Under the pieces are notes generated by a model. That model saw only the letters and a program-made list of their open reading frames with translations. It was not told the DNA's origin and made no database searches. 64,000 nucleotides of DNA from an uncultured Williamsia sp. (GTDB lineage Bacteria > Actinomycetota > Actinomycetes > Mycobacteriales > Mycobacteriaceae), in NCBI RefSeq assembly GCF_947494875.1, contig NZ_CANLWM010000008.1, positions 186,001 through 250,000 of the forward strand, in the 5' to 3' direction. Positions 15,745-25,381 of the stretch are shown here, in pieces. Numbering within the stretch: the stretch's first letter is position 1; each line of letters begins with the position of its first letter. The position numbers were made by a program, and so were the translations under genes.

Positions 15745-17459
15745 CTCTCGGTCTTCTGGGCCGGCGTCGTCGGTGACACGACGGCCTCGTCGGTCGCGTC
15801 CTGGGAGGCCGTGACCTTGTCGACGAGGTCGGAGAAACCCTCGCCCCAGCCTGCCTGATCCGTGCGGGCCAGACCGGCCATCTCTACTACTGTAAGTCGT
15901 TGACCGGCTGTGGCCGAGTCCGCCGGCGCCGGGGATACCCGGGCCCACACGCGACGACGCTTGACCAGCAGCGACACCAGCAGGCCGGCGAGCATCGCGA
16001 TGGCCGCGATCAGCACGTATTGCTGTGCGGGATCGTGACTGACCTGCATCGACGCCCACTGCTTGTACCCGTCGAAGCTGACCGTCGTCCCGTCCGGCAG
16101 ACGCGTCGACTGACCCACGGTGAGGTTGGTCCCGAGTCGTGAACCGCCGGTGGTGACCTGCTGACGCAGCCGACCCTGGTTGATGAGGTTCTGGTCGAGC
16201 GAGTAGACGTTCTGCGGTCGGCCGGTGTCGAGGCCGGTGTCGCCCTCGTAGATGCGGATGGCGACGGCCGGGTCCCGCGCTGCGGGGAACGCCGACGACA
16301 GCAGCGTGTTGTTCGCACCGCTGTAGGCGGCGGTCGGGGCGAAGATCCCCTCGAGCGCGATCTGGTTCTTCCGACGGTCGTCGGGGTTCGGGTAGAGCCC
16401 GGCGGGGGTGTCGAAACGCGCCGCACCCGACGACAGCAGCGTGGCCGTCTCGTTCGGTGTGAACGGCACCGTCTGCGTGCGGGTCTCACCGTTGGTGAAG
16501 CGCACCGTGAACGTCGGCGCGTAACCGTGACCGAGAAGGTAGATGCGGTCCCCGGCGATGCGCAGCGGGTCGTTGACCTTCACCGTCGCCGACTCCTGGC
16601 GGCCGGTGTCGAGGTCGGAGCCGGTCTGGTAGTTCAGCTTCGCCGAGTACATGTCGGGCTGGCCGGTCTGCAGGTACTTCGCCGAGAAGTTGTCGATGGT
16701 GATGCAGAACGGCGTGAGGTCGGTGCCGTCGACGAGGTTGCCGCCGCGGAACGAGTCGTAGACGGCGGTCGAGGTGTTGCACAGCCCCTGCTGCCCGTCG
16801 GCGACGAGGATGCGAGTGCCCTCGTAGCCCCACAGCTTGCCCGCGGCGATGGCGACCAGCAGCGCCAACAGCGCGAAGTGGAAGACGAGGTTGCCGAACT
16901 CCCGCAGGTAGCCCTTCTCGGCCGAGACCTCGACGACGCCGTCGTCACGCACCGTCGTGGTGCGACGCCAGCCCTTCAGGTTGCCGCTGATGCGGGCGGC
17001 GACCTGCTCGGGATCGCCGGCCACCTCGCGGGTCTCGTGCCGCGGCATCCGGGTGAGGTTGCGCGGGGTGGCGACGGGCTGGGCCCGCAGCGACTTCGCG
17101 TGCTCGATCATCCGCGGCGTCAGGCAGCCCACCAGCGAGATGAACAGCAGCACGTAGATCGCGGTGAACCAGACCGAGGAGAACACCTCGAAGAACTGCA
17201 GCTTGTCCAGCAGTCGGCCGGCGAAGCCGTGGGAGTCGATGTAGGCCTGCGTCTTCTGCGCGTTCAGCTCACGCTGCGGCAGCAACGCACCGGGCACGGC
17301 GGCGAGCGCGAGCAGGAACAGCAACGCCAGTGCGGTGCGCATCGACGTCAGCGACCGCCACAGGTTGCGTGCCGGCCAGAGGAGTCGTCGTCGCGCGAAC
17401 GACGGCCGCTGTTCGGGGGCGGGTGACGACGCGGCGGGCCGGGTCTGGGTGTCGGTCAT
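15741..17459 (-). CDS. resB: Cytochrome c biogenesis protein ResB
   Basis: 572-aa membrane protein, partner of CcsB in System II cytochrome c maturation. It has three N-terminal TM helices (around [43 protein letters not shown] and [23 protein letters not shown]), a large extracytoplasmic domain of about 300 residues, and a final TM ([19 protein letters not shown]). The CLTPR motif after TM2 is family-typical. ATG 17459 ([12 protein letters not shown]) overlaps the ccdA stop by four bases; the longer frame upstream is out-of-frame ccdA sequence. Syntenic with Rv0528. Confidence 0.93.
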   Translation of the reverse strand: MTDTQTRPAASSPAPEQRPSFARRRLLWPARNLWRSLTSMRTALALLFLLALAAVPGALLPQRELNAQKTQAYIDSHGFAGRLLDKLQFFEVFSSVWFTAIYVLLFISLVGCLTPRMIEHAKSLRAQPVATPRNLTRMPRHETREVAGDPEQVAARISGNLKGWRRTTTVRDDGVVEVSAEKGYLREFGNLVFHFALLALLVAIAAGKLWGYEGTRILVADGQQGLCNTSTAVYDSFRGGNLVDGTDLTPFCITIDNFSAKYLQTGQPDMYSAKLNYQTGSDLDTGRQESATVKVNDPLRIAGDRIYLLGHGYAPTFTVRFTNGETRTQTVPFTPNETATLLSSGAARFDTPAGLYPNPDDRRKNQIALEGIFAPTAAYSGANNTLLSSAFPAARDPAVAIRIYEGDTGLDTGRPQNVYSLDQNLINQGRLRQQVTTGGSRLGTNLTVGQSTRLPDGTTVSFDGYKQWASMQVSHDPAQQYVLIAAIAMLAGLLVSLLVKRRRVWARVSPAPADSATAGQRLTVVEMAGLARTDQAGWGEGFSDLVDKVTASQDATDEAVVSPTTPAQKTER

Positions 17460-18250
17460 ATCGGCAGTTCCGTGTCGGTGATGAAGGCGTCGCGGACCCA
17501 GGTGACGAAGCTGTCCCAGAGTCCGGTGACGAGGGCGACGCCGACGAGGATGAGGAGGACTCCCCCGACGACCTGGATGGTGCGGGCGTGCCGGCGCATC
17601 CAGCCGACGGCGCGCAGCGCGGAGGCCGAGCCGAAGGCCAGCAGGACGAAGGGCAGCCCCAGCCCGAGGCAGTAGGCGACGATCAGAACGACGCCGCGGG
17701 CGGCCGTCGATCCCTCGGTGCCCGAGGCGGTGGCGACCACGGCCGCCAGCGTCGGCCCGAGGCACGGTGTCCAGCCCAGCGCGAACACCGCACCGAGCAA
17801 CGGTGCGCCGACGAGGTTGGACACCAGACGCGGATGGAAGCGCGCCTCACGCTGCAGCATCGGGACCAGACCGATGAACACCAGGCCCATCACGATGGTC
17901 ACCACACCGCCGATGCGTTGCAGCAGTTCACGATTCACCAGCACCGACGACGTCAGCCCGAAGACGGTGGCGGTCGCGAGCACGAACACGACGGTGAAGC
18001 CGAGGACGAACAGAAGCGCCGCGCCCGCGACCCGACCCCGCCCCGTCGTGGGCTTGTCGCCGGCCCGTACCGGCGGCGCCTCGGCACCGACCAGCCCGGC
18101 GAGATACGACAGGTAGCCCGGGACCAGCGGCACCACGCACGGCGAGGCGAAGGAGATGAGTCCGGCCGCCGCGCAGGCGACGAGCGCCAGCAGGATGGGG
18201 CCGGACGAGGCGGTCGAGGCGAACGTGCTGCCCACCGACGCCAGGATCAC
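17456..18250 (-). CDS. ccdA: CcdA thiol-disulfide transmembrane electron carrier
   Basis: 264-aa membrane protein that passes reducing equivalents from cytoplasmic thioredoxin to the extracytoplasmic thioredoxin-like lipoprotein, keeping apocytochrome c cysteines reduced. The diagnostic [20 protein letters not shown] holds the first reactive Cys in TM1; the second is in [13 protein letters not shown]. Six TM helices are visible. GTG 18250 overlaps the stop of the upstream TlpA-like gene by four bases. Syntenic with Rv0527. Confidence 0.95.
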   Translation of the reverse strand: MILASVGSTFASTASSGPILLALVACAAAGLISFASPCVVPLVPGYLSYLAGLVGAEAPPVRAGDKPTTGRGRVAGAALLFVLGFTVVFVLATATVFGLTSSVLVNRELLQRIGGVVTIVMGLVFIGLVPMLQREARFHPRLVSNLVGAPLLGAVFALGWTPCLGPTLAAVVATASGTEGSTAARGVVLIVAYCLGLGLPFVLLAFGSASALRAVGWMRRHARTIQVVGGVLLILVGVALVTGLWDSFVTWVRDAFITDTELPI

Positions 18251-18903
18251 GACGACCCCCCGCGCACCACCGACGTGCCCGTGCCCGACGGCGTCGGCGG
18301 CGGGGTGTACGGCTCGGCGGCGAGGCGACGCACCAGCGGGTCGAGGTCCTCCACGCTGACCGTGCGCAGGAACACCGCGGCGGCGCGGTGGTTGCGGTCG
18401 AGCACGACGGTCGTCGGGACCACCGAGGTCGGCGTGGTCAGACGCACCAGCGTGCGGCCGGGGTAGTCGTAGATCGACGGGTACGTCACGTCGTTGTTGC
18501 GGATGTAGTCCTGGGCTTCCTGACGGTTGTCGCGGAAGTTGATGCCGAGGAACTCCACTCCGAGCGGCGCGGTCTGCTCGTAGACCTGCTCGAGGTCACC
18601 GACCTCGGCGCGACACGGGGCGCACCACTGGCCCCACACGTTGATGACGACGACCTTGCCGTCGAAGTCGCTCAGCCCGAGTGGTGCGCCGGTGACGACG
18701 TTCTCGCCCGACAGGTCGCGGACGCGCTTCCGGCTCGACGGTGGGTCGTAGAAGATCGTCGTCTTGCCGCCGGGCGAGACGAACTCGAACGTGTCGCCCT
18801 GCGTGACGGCGTCCTTACCGGTGCCGCACGCGGCGAGCGCCACGACGAGCGCGACGACCACCAGCGGGATGGCGACCAGCCTGGAACGCGAGACCTTCGA
18901 CAC
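18247..18903 (-). CDS. TlpA/ResA-like thioredoxin-fold lipoprotein
   Basis: 218 aa. An N-terminal signal peptide ends in the lipobox ALAAC (Cys26), so it is a membrane-anchored lipoprotein. A thioredoxin fold carries the redox motif WCAPC (Cys94 and Cys97) in [19 protein letters not shown], and the cis-Pro region lies near [12 protein letters not shown]. It most likely receives electrons from CcdA and reduces apocytochrome c for ResB/CcsB. First gene of the cytochrome maturation run, about 10 bases after the phosphoglycerate-mutase-like gene. GTG start at 18903. Syntenic with Rv0526. Confidence 0.93.
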   Translation of the reverse strand: MSKVSRSRLVAIPLVVVALVVALAACGTGKDAVTQGDTFEFVSPGGKTTIFYDPPSSRKRVRDLSGENVVTGAPLGLSDFDGKVVVINVWGQWCAPCRAEVGDLEQVYEQTAPLGVEFLGINFRDNRQEAQDYIRNNDVTYPSIYDYPGRTLVRLTTPTSVVPTTVVLDRNHRAAAVFLRTVSVEDLDPLVRRLAAEPYTPPPTPSGTGTSVVRGGSS

Positions 18904-18912
18904 GGCAGCCGC

Positions 18913-19542
18913 TCACGCCCCCGTGGCGAGCGGGTCGGATGCGCCGGCGGGCTCGGAGTAGACGATGTCGACGAGGGCGTCGCCGTCGTAGAGGAGGCTG
19001 GTCACCGACGCCAGCGAGCACTGACGGCGCCGCGGGTCGTGCCAGAGGCGCTGGCCCTCGAGGAACCGTCGCAGGATGTAGACGGGTAGCTGGTGGCTGA
19101 CGCAGACCGCCTCGTGACCGCGCGCGGTCTCCCGGGCCTTGCCGGCGACGGCGAGCATGCGGTGGGCCAGCTGGATGTAGGGCTCGCCCCACGACGGGGT
19201 GAACGGGTCACGCAGCTTCATCCAGTGCCGCGGACGACGCAGCGCGCCGTCTCCGACGGACACCTTGAGGCCCTCGAAGACGTTCTCGGCCTCGATGAGG
19301 CCGTCGTCGGTGATGATCTCGAGCCCGTGGGCCCTCGCGATCGGGGTGGCCGTCTCCTGCGCGCGCTGCAGCGGCGAGGCGAACACGGCGGTGATGTCGT
19401 GGTCGGCGAGCTCGTCGGCGACACGCTGCGCCTGGGCGGCACCGGTCCGCGAGAGGTGGAAGTTCGGCAGCCGCCCGTAGAGGATGCCCTCCGGGTTGTG
19501 GACCTCGCCGTGCCGCATCATGTGCACGATGGTGCGCTGCAT
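18913..19542 (-). CDS. Histidine phosphatase/phosphoglycerate-mutase-like protein
   Basis: 209 aa, histidine phosphatase superfamily. The phosphorylated His lies in MRHGEVHNP (residues 9-17) and the second catalytic His in VCVSHQLPVYILRRFL. Physiological substrate unknown; the syntenic mycobacterial gene is Rv0525, also uncharacterised. ATG 19542 is preceded by a GAGGAG about 10 bases upstream; the longer open frame overlaps hemL and lacks a signal. It sits between hemL and the cytochrome c maturation genes, probably on one transcript. Confidence 0.88.
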   Translation of the reverse strand: MQRTIVHMMRHGEVHNPEGILYGRLPNFHLSRTGAAQAQRVADELADHDITAVFASPLQRAQETATPIARAHGLEIITDDGLIEAENVFEGLKVSVGDGALRRPRHWMKLRDPFTPSWGEPYIQLAHRMLAVAGKARETARGHEAVCVSHQLPVYILRRFLEGQRLWHDPRRRQCSLASVTSLLYDGDALVDIVYSEPAGASDPLATGA

Positions 19543-19594
19543 CAGTGGAGCTCCTCGGGTGTCGCGCCCTGGACCTCGGTGCCGCTCGATGCGC

Positions 19595-20914
19595 TCACGC
19601 CTGCGGCTCCGCGGCAGCTCCCGCGGCACGAGCGGCCGCGGGAAGGGCGTCGGCCAGGACACCGAAAGCATCCTCGTCCAGCGCCGCGGACACAAACCAC
19701 GCCTCGAACGCGCTCGGCGGCGGGTACACCCCGCGCTCGAGCAGGGCGTGGAAGAACGGCGCGAACCGCCAGGTCTGCGTGGCCTTCACCCCGGCGTAGT
19801 CGACGACCACCGTGTCGACGTCCGTAGTGAAGAACACACTGAGCATCGACCCGGCGAACTGCACCCGGTGGGCGACGCCCTCGGCGGTCAACGCGTCGGT
19901 GATCAGTGCGCCCAGCCGGGACGCGTTCGCGTCCAGGGCGGCGTAGACGTCGGCGTCGGCCAGGCGCAGCGTCGTCAGCCCCGCGGCCACCGCGACGGGA
20001 TTCCCCGACAGCGTGCCCGCCTGGTAGACGGGCCCGGTCGGCGCGAGGTGGTCCATGATGTCGGCCCGGCCGCCGAACGCCGCCGCGGGCAGGCCTCCGC
20101 TCATCACCTTGCCGTAGGTGTAGAGGTCGCCGGCGACGCCGTCGAGGCCGAACCACCCCGACGCGCTCACACGGAAGCCCGTCATCACCTCGTCCATGAT
20201 GAGCAGCGCGCCGTCACGGGCGGTCATGTCGCGCAGGCCCTGGTTGAACCCTTCCACCGGCGCGACGGCGCCCATGTTCCCGGCCGCGGCCTCGGTGATG
20301 ACGCAGGCGATCTCACCGGGGTACGCGGCGAACGCCTCCTCGACGGCCGCGAGGTCGTTGTAGGGCAGCACCAGCGTGTCGGCGGCCTGTGCGCCGGTGA
20401 CGCCCGGCGTCGTCGGCAGTCCCAGCGTGGCCACACCGGAGCCGGCGTCGGCGAGGAGTGCGTCGACATGGCCGTGGTAGCAGCCGGAGAACTTCACGAT
20501 CTTCGTCCGCCCGGTGAACCCGCGGGCCAGACGCACCGCCGACATCGTCGCCTCGGTGCCGGAGTTCACCAGGCGCACACGCTCGACAGGTGCGACACGG
20601 CCGATGATCTCCTCGGCCAGTGCGATCTCGGCCTCGGTCGGGGCGCCGAACGACAGGCCCGTCGCGGCGGCGCGGGTCACCGCCTCCACCACCTGCGGGT
20701 GCGCGTGCCCCAGGATCATCGGACCCCACGAGCTGATGAGGTCGACGTAGGTGGCGCCGTCGGCATCGGTCATGCGGCAGCCCCGGGCCGAGCTGATGAA
20801 CCGGGGGGTACCGCCGACCGCCGAGAACGCGCGGACCGGCGAGTTCACCCCGCCGGGGATCGCCTGGGTCGCCCGGTGGAAGAGTTCGGCCGATCGGGTC
20901 GTCGCTACAGTCAC
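19595..20914 (-). CDS. hemL: Glutamate-1-semialdehyde 2,1-aminomutase HemL
   Basis: 439-aa class III PLP aminotransferase that converts glutamate-1-semialdehyde to 5-aminolevulinate, the step after HemA in the C5 heme pathway. The PLP lysine is in [17 protein letters not shown]; other signatures are [29 protein letters not shown] and [11 protein letters not shown]. The frame is open to 21043, but GTG 20914 ([12 protein letters not shown]) fits the family start. Adjacent to cytochrome c maturation as in M. tuberculosis (Rv0524). It is divergent from the EAL gene across 185 bp. Confidence 0.95.
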   Translation of the reverse strand: MTVATTRSAELFHRATQAIPGGVNSPVRAFSAVGGTPRFISSARGCRMTDADGATYVDLISSWGPMILGHAHPQVVEAVTRAAATGLSFGAPTEAEIALAEEIIGRVAPVERVRLVNSGTEATMSAVRLARGFTGRTKIVKFSGCYHGHVDALLADAGSGVATLGLPTTPGVTGAQAADTLVLPYNDLAAVEEAFAAYPGEIACVITEAAAGNMGAVAPVEGFNQGLRDMTARDGALLIMDEVMTGFRVSASGWFGLDGVAGDLYTYGKVMSGGLPAAAFGGRADIMDHLAPTGPVYQAGTLSGNPVAVAAGLTTLRLADADVYAALDANASRLGALITDALTAEGVAHRVQFAGSMLSVFFTTDVDTVVVDYAGVKATQTWRFAPFFHALLERGVYPPPSAFEAWFVSAALDEDAFGVLADALPAAARAAGAAAEPQA

Positions 20915-21099
20915 GACCCCAGTGTTCCAAACGCCGGGCGGTGAACGGGGCCACACCGCCTCGACCTGCGGTTTCCGGCCCCCTCGGAGCGAGGACCCAT
21001 CCGGATGGTTGCATACCTCGAACCACCTCGTGAGAATCGTCACCGTTTTGTCCAGGATGTCGGGGTGGCGATGTCGATCGCGTGGTCAGGGGAGGTGAC

Positions 21100-22350
21100 A
21101 TGCAGCCGACGCCGAGTGCGGAACGGGCTCTGACTTCCTGGATCGTCCCCCACTTCCAGCCGATCGTCTCCCTCGCCGACCGGTCGGTCGTCGGATACGA
21201 GGCGCTCGCACGCTGGCCCGATGTCCCGGACGCGCGACCGGACGAGGTGTTCGCCGCCGCCGAGGCGAACGGCACCCTCACCGACCTCGACTGGATGTGC
21301 CGCCGGGCCGCCGTGGAAGGCGGCCTCGCGGCCGGGATCCGTCGCCCGCTGACCCTGTTCGTCAACGTGGAGCCCACCGCTCTGCGACCGCTGCCCCGGT
21401 GGCGCTTCCCGTTCGAGCGGTTCCGCGAGATCGCGTCGTCCGAACTGCAGATCGTCGTCGAGTTCACCGAGCGGGAGTTGCTGGCCGATCCCAGTGCGGT
21501 GATCACCGCGATCGAGTCCGCGCGTGAGTACGGCGTCGGTATCGCGCTCGACGACGTCGGCGTCAACCCCGAGTCGCTCGTGCTGTTGCCGATCGCCCTG
21601 CCCGACGTCGTGAAACTCGATCGCAGCGTGGTCACCCGTCCCGGATCGCCGGGGCACGGCGAGACCACGTCGTTCGTCGCCGACTACGCCGTCTCCACCG
21701 GCGCGAGGGTCGTCGCCGAGGGCATCGAGACCGACGACGACGCCCATCTGGCCGCGTTGGCCTCGGCGACCCTCGGCCAGGGCTACCTCTTCGGCGCGCC
21801 CGAACCTTCGCCCGCCGACCCCCTCGCCACACTCCCCACGAATCCCGTCCGGCTCTTCGAGGATCTGCCGTCCTCGATCGACCGACCGTCGGACATCCTC
21901 GATCGCATGCCACGCCATGTCGCGTCGTGGGCGACCATCGCGCGGGTGTTCGAGGAGATGTGCGCGCTGGGAGAACCGCTCGCGTCGGCGGGGATGCTGT
22001 TGGTCTCCGCCCAGCACGCCGACGTGTTCGCCCGGCGGTTCGGCCACCGCTATGCCGCGTTCGCGGAGAAGCACACGCTCGTCGGGGTGATCGGGGCCGG
22101 GGATTTCACCATCCCCGGGGTGCGGGGTCCCGCCGATCCGACGCACGCGTTCGACGGCGAGTTCGCGATGGTCTTCATGACCGACCATCACACGAGCGTC
22201 GTGGTGGCGAAGGACCTCGGCGACGGCGGCCCTCTGGAGGACCGCAGATACGCGTGGTGTCTCAGCCACGACCGGGCTTCTGTCCGCGTGGTGGCCGAGT
22301 GCATCCTGCGCAGGCTGGCGCCGCGCCGCGTCGCGGTCGGTGTGAGCTGA
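21100..22350 (+). CDS. EAL-domain c-di-GMP phosphodiesterase with C-terminal DICT sensor
   Basis: 416 aa. The N-terminal EAL domain (about 15-240) has EAL at 34-36, N89 (LFVNVEP), the ExTE-like EFTERELL at 121-128, DD at 151-152 (LDDVG), K172 (VKLDRSV), E207 (AEGIET) and Q227 (GQGYLFG). The key metal and catalytic positions therefore look intact, and it probably hydrolyses c-di-GMP. The C-terminal part (about 275-410) matches the DICT domain, a putative sensor module found with c-di-GMP enzymes. ATG 21100 follows ggggagg at 21089-21095; an upstream GTG at 21082 is less likely. It ends four bases from the convergent SDR gene. No GGDEF protein is seen in the window. Confidence 0.9.
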   Translation: MQPTPSAERALTSWIVPHFQPIVSLADRSVVGYEALARWPDVPDARPDEVFAAAEANGTLTDLDWMCRRAAVEGGLAAGIRRPLTLFVNVEPTALRPLPRWRFPFERFREIASSELQIVVEFTERELLADPSAVITAIESAREYGVGIALDDVGVNPESLVLLPIALPDVVKLDRSVVTRPGSPGHGETTSFVADYAVSTGARVVAEGIETDDDAHLAALASATLGQGYLFGAPEPSPADPLATLPTNPVRLFEDLPSSIDRPSDILDRMPRHVASWATIARVFEEMCALGEPLASAGMLLVSAQHADVFARRFGHRYAAFAEKHTLVGVIGAGDFTIPGVRGPADPTHAFDGEFAMVFMTDHHTSVVVAKDLGDGGPLEDRRYAWCLSHDRASVRVVAECILRRLAPRRVAVGVS

Positions 22351-22354
22351 TCTC

Positions 22355-23152
22355 TCAGTAGTAGACCGGGCCGGGGATGCCGCCGCCCACGGCGATCGCG
22401 TCACCGGTGATCGCGCCGCCGCGCGGCGAGGCGAGGAACGTCACGACGTCGGCGACCTCGGAGGCGTCGACGATCCGGCGGATCGAGTTCGTCGCGAGTT
22501 CCTTCTCGAGGTCGGCGACCGCGACTCCCTCGGCGGCGGAACGCTTCTCGAGCCGCTCGACGAGACGTTCGGTGCGGGTGGTGCCCGGGTGCACCACGGT
22601 GACCGTGACACCCTGCGGCCCGAGTTCGTCCGCGAGGTTCTTGGTCAGCGCTGACACACTCACGTTGCGGATGGTCTGCGCGATCGACTTCGCCTGGCGC
22701 GCACCGAGTCCGCTGATGTTGATGATGCGTCCCCACCCCTGGGCGGTGAGGTGCGGCGCGACGGCGCGTGCGGTCCGCAGGTAGCCGAGGACCTTGATCT
22801 CGACCTCCTGGCGCACCACGTCGTCGGAGGTGCCGGCGAAGTCGGTGGGACGGCCCGCACTCCACGGTGTGGCGGCGGAGTTCACCAGGATGTCGACACC
22901 ACCGAACTCGGCGACCGTCCGTTCGACGAGGTGGTCGACCGACGCCTGGTCGCCGGTGTCGACGGTGACCGCGAACACCCGCGCGCCGGTCTCGCGGGCG
23001 ATGTCCGCCGCGGCGGCCTCCAGCGCCTCCTGCCCGCGCGCCGCGATCACCACGTCGGCGCCCTCGGCGGCGAGGGATCGGGCGACAGCCCGCCCGATAC
23101 CCCGGCTACCACCGGTCACGATCGCGCGCTTGCCCGTCAACTGCAGATCCAT
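22355..23152 (-). CDS. SDR-family oxidoreductase-like protein lacking the YxxxK pair
   Basis: 265 aa, classical SDR Rossmann fold. The cofactor motif TGGSRGIGRAVA (13-24), the LVNSAATP stretch and the INISGLGAR strand are clear. Where the catalytic Tyr-x3-Lys should lie, the sequence runs QTIRNVSVSALTKNLADEL; aligning on ALTKNLADEL puts Gln and Asn at the two positions. The protein either uses other residues or binds NAD(P) or an acyl ligand without standard chemistry. The VTVVHPGTTRTE stretch and full length argue that it is not a pseudogene. ATG 23152. No operon partner; divergent from the ABC importer at 23377. Confidence 0.85.
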   Translation of the reverse strand: MDLQLTGKRAIVTGGSRGIGRAVARSLAAEGADVVIAARGQEALEAAAADIARETGARVFAVTVDTGDQASVDHLVERTVAEFGGVDILVNSAATPWSAGRPTDFAGTSDDVVRQEVEIKVLGYLRTARAVAPHLTAQGWGRIINISGLGARQAKSIAQTIRNVSVSALTKNLADELGPQGVTVTVVHPGTTRTERLVERLEKRSAAEGVAVADLEKELATNSIRRIVDASEVADVVTFLASPRGGAITGDAIAVGGGIPGPVYY

Positions 23153-23376
23153 GAGTCCGTCCTACCGCACGTCGACGCCGCCCGCTCCGGCGCCGTCGGC
23201 GGCACCTTTCGCCCGCTGGCCTGAGCGACGCCCGGCCACCCCCGTCGCCGTCTTCAGGACTTGTGACGAGGGAAAACTGCATGGAAACACCGAAGAAACA
23301 TCACGTCGTGCATAGTTAGCCCAGCTGAGCACACGCGCCTCGTGCGTGAGCGCGGATCAGAAGGGCCCCACAGACG

Positions 23377-24360
23377 TTGATCGGCTTCCTGCTGCGGAAG
23401 GCATTCGGATGGCTCGTGTTGATCGTGGTCGCGACCAACCTGGTCTTCTTCCTGGCGAGCCTGCTGCTCCAGCCACGGGCGAACTATCTCTCGCGGCGAC
23501 CACCACTCCCAGAGTCCGTCGTCGACGCGACCCTCGACCGCTACAACCTCAACGACAAGGTCTCGATCTTCGAGCGGTGGTGGCACTGGGTGTCGGGCAT
23601 CGTCCTGCACTGGGACTGGGGCCGATCCCCCGTCGGTGACTCGGTCAACGGCCAGATCGCCTTTCGTGCGTGGACCAGCTTCCAGCTGGTGATCGGCGCG
23701 ACCATCCTCATGACGATCATCGGCGTGGCACTGGGTGTCTACGCGGCGGTTCGGCAGTACCGGGTGAGCGACCGCCTCCTTCAGGTCGTCTCGTCGTTCG
23801 CCCTGGTCGTACCGGTACCCGTCGTCGCGCTCGCCCTGGTCGTCCTGGCCATCACGATCAACCAGTCCTCCGGATCGACGATCTTCTTCGTCACCGGTTC
23901 GTCGAGTGTCGACGTCAGCGGATTCTGGCCGGCGGTGGTGGACAAGGCCCAGCACCTCGTCCTGCCGTCACTGGTCCTGATCATCACCGGCTACGCGGGG
24001 ACACAGATTCTGCAGCGGAGTCTGTTGCTCGACACGCTCGGGAGTGATTACCTGCGCCTCGCCCGCGCGAAGGGCCTGCGTCGCGGGGTGGCAGTGCGCC
24101 GACATGCGCTCCGGACATCGCTCATCCCCGTCGCGACCAGCGTGGCCTTTGCGGTCCCCGCGGCATTCACCGGCGCGGTCCTGACCGAATCGATCTTTGC
24201 CTGGAACGGGATGGGCAAGTACTTCGTCGACACCATCGCCAAGAACGACGTGTACGGCGTTGTCGCGACCGCCGCATTCGGTGCCGCATTGACGGCGGTC
24301 GGCGCCATCTTGTCCGACTTCCTCCTCGTCTACCTCGACCCCAGGATCCGGTTGAGCTGA
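23377..24360 (+). CDS. Peptide/nickel-type ABC importer permease (DppB family)
   Basis: 327-aa inner-membrane permease, first gene of a complete importer (two permeases, double ATPase, binding protein). Six TM helices and the EAA-like loop DYLRLARAKGLRRGVAVRRHALRTSLIP are visible. The start appears to be TTG at 23377 (MIGFLLRKAFGWLV), with a gaaggg-type RBS about 12 bases upstream; no ATG or GTG fits as well. TTG is uncommon here and would lower initiation. The 224-bp upstream gap must hold the operon promoter. Confidence 0.9.
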   Translation: MIGFLLRKAFGWLVLIVVATNLVFFLASLLLQPRANYLSRRPPLPESVVDATLDRYNLNDKVSIFERWWHWVSGIVLHWDWGRSPVGDSVNGQIAFRAWTSFQLVIGATILMTIIGVALGVYAAVRQYRVSDRLLQVVSSFALVVPVPVVALALVVLAITINQSSGSTIFFVTGSSSVDVSGFWPAVVDKAQHLVLPSLVLIITGYAGTQILQRSLLLDTLGSDYLRLARAKGLRRGVAVRRHALRTSLIPVATSVAFAVPAAFTGAVLTESIFAWNGMGKYFVDTIAKNDVYGVVATAAFGAALTAVGAILSDFLLVYLDPRIRLS

Positions 24361-24385
24361 TGACCATCACGATGGGCGCGATCGC

Positions 24386-25381
24386 ATGACACTGCCTGAC
24401 AACACATCCCCGACGTCGAGCGGGACGCTCGCGAATGCTGCGCCGCTCGGCAGCCCGGTGGGCGCCGAGGGAGCCGCCACCGTCGACGCCGCCTCGCCGG
24501 ATGCCCGCAGAGGCCGCGTCATATCCCGCCGCTTCTTCCGGAACACGACATCCGTCGCGGGGCTGGTGATCCTCCTGGCGCTGATCGTGTTCGCGGCGTT
24601 CGGATCGCTGTTGACCTCGTACGACTATCGTGCAACGGATTTCGCCGCCCTCGGTGTGGCACCGGGGGGTGATCACATCCTCGGGACCAACGACGCGGGT
24701 GTCGATCTCTACGCGGCGCTGGTGCACGGTCTGCAGCGATCGCTCGTGATCGCCTTCGCCGTCGCGTTCGGCACGACGATCATCGCGACGATCGTCGGGA
24801 CCGTCGCTGCCTACGTCGGCGGGTGGCTGGAACGGGTCACACTGCAGTCGATCCACTTCCTCCTCGTCGTGCCGTCGCTGCTTATCGTCGCCCTCGTGGC
24901 CAACCGGTACGGAGGTGACTGGAAGGCGCTGATCGTGGTGCTCATCGTCTTCGGATGGCCGTTCCAGGCGCGCATCACGTGGTCGCTGGCCCAGTCGGTC
25001 AGCCAGATGGACTACGTCCGCGCGGGGAAGTTTCTCGGCCTCGGCGCATTCCGCATCTCGATCCGCCACATCATCCCGAACATGTCGTCGCTGATCATCG
25101 TCTCGACTGTCCTCGGCGTCGTCACCGTCGTCCTCACCGAGACGAGCCTGTCGTTCCTCGGGTTCGGGGTGAAGATCCCCGATGTGACGCTCGGCTCGCT
25201 CATCTCGGACGGTCAGTCGACCATCACGTCGTCACCGTGGCTGTTCTGGTACCCCGCAGCGGTTCTCACTCTGCTGACACTCTCCCTGTCGCTGATCGGC
25301 GACGGCCTGCGTGATGCGTTCGACCCACAGGCGGCCGCGGCGGGCAAGCGTCGTTGGTTCCGCAGGGGCGGTGCCCGGTGA
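24386..25381 (+). CDS. Peptide/nickel-type ABC importer permease (DppC family)
   Basis: 331-aa second permease. An N-terminal cytoplasmic extension of about 45 residues, rich in Ser, Gly and Ala, precedes the OppC-type N-terminal TM (GLVILLALIVFAAFGSLL). The coupling loop DYVRAGKFLGLGAFRISIRHIIPNMSS and the ETSLSFLGFGVKIPD signature are typical of DppC/OppC proteins. Its stop overlaps the GTG of the ATPase gene by four bases. Substrate is probably a short peptide or related solute; metal chelates cannot be excluded. Confidence 0.9.
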   Translation: MTLPDNTSPTSSGTLANAAPLGSPVGAEGAATVDAASPDARRGRVISRRFFRNTTSVAGLVILLALIVFAAFGSLLTSYDYRATDFAALGVAPGGDHILGTNDAGVDLYAALVHGLQRSLVIAFAVAFGTTIIATIVGTVAAYVGGWLERVTLQSIHFLLVVPSLLIVALVANRYGGDWKALIVVLIVFGWPFQARITWSLAQSVSQMDYVRAGKFLGLGAFRISIRHIIPNMSSLIIVSTVLGVVTVVLTETSLSFLGFGVKIPDVTLGSLISDGQSTITSSPWLFWYPAAVLTLLTLSLSLIGDGLRDAFDPQAAAAGKRRWFRRGGAR

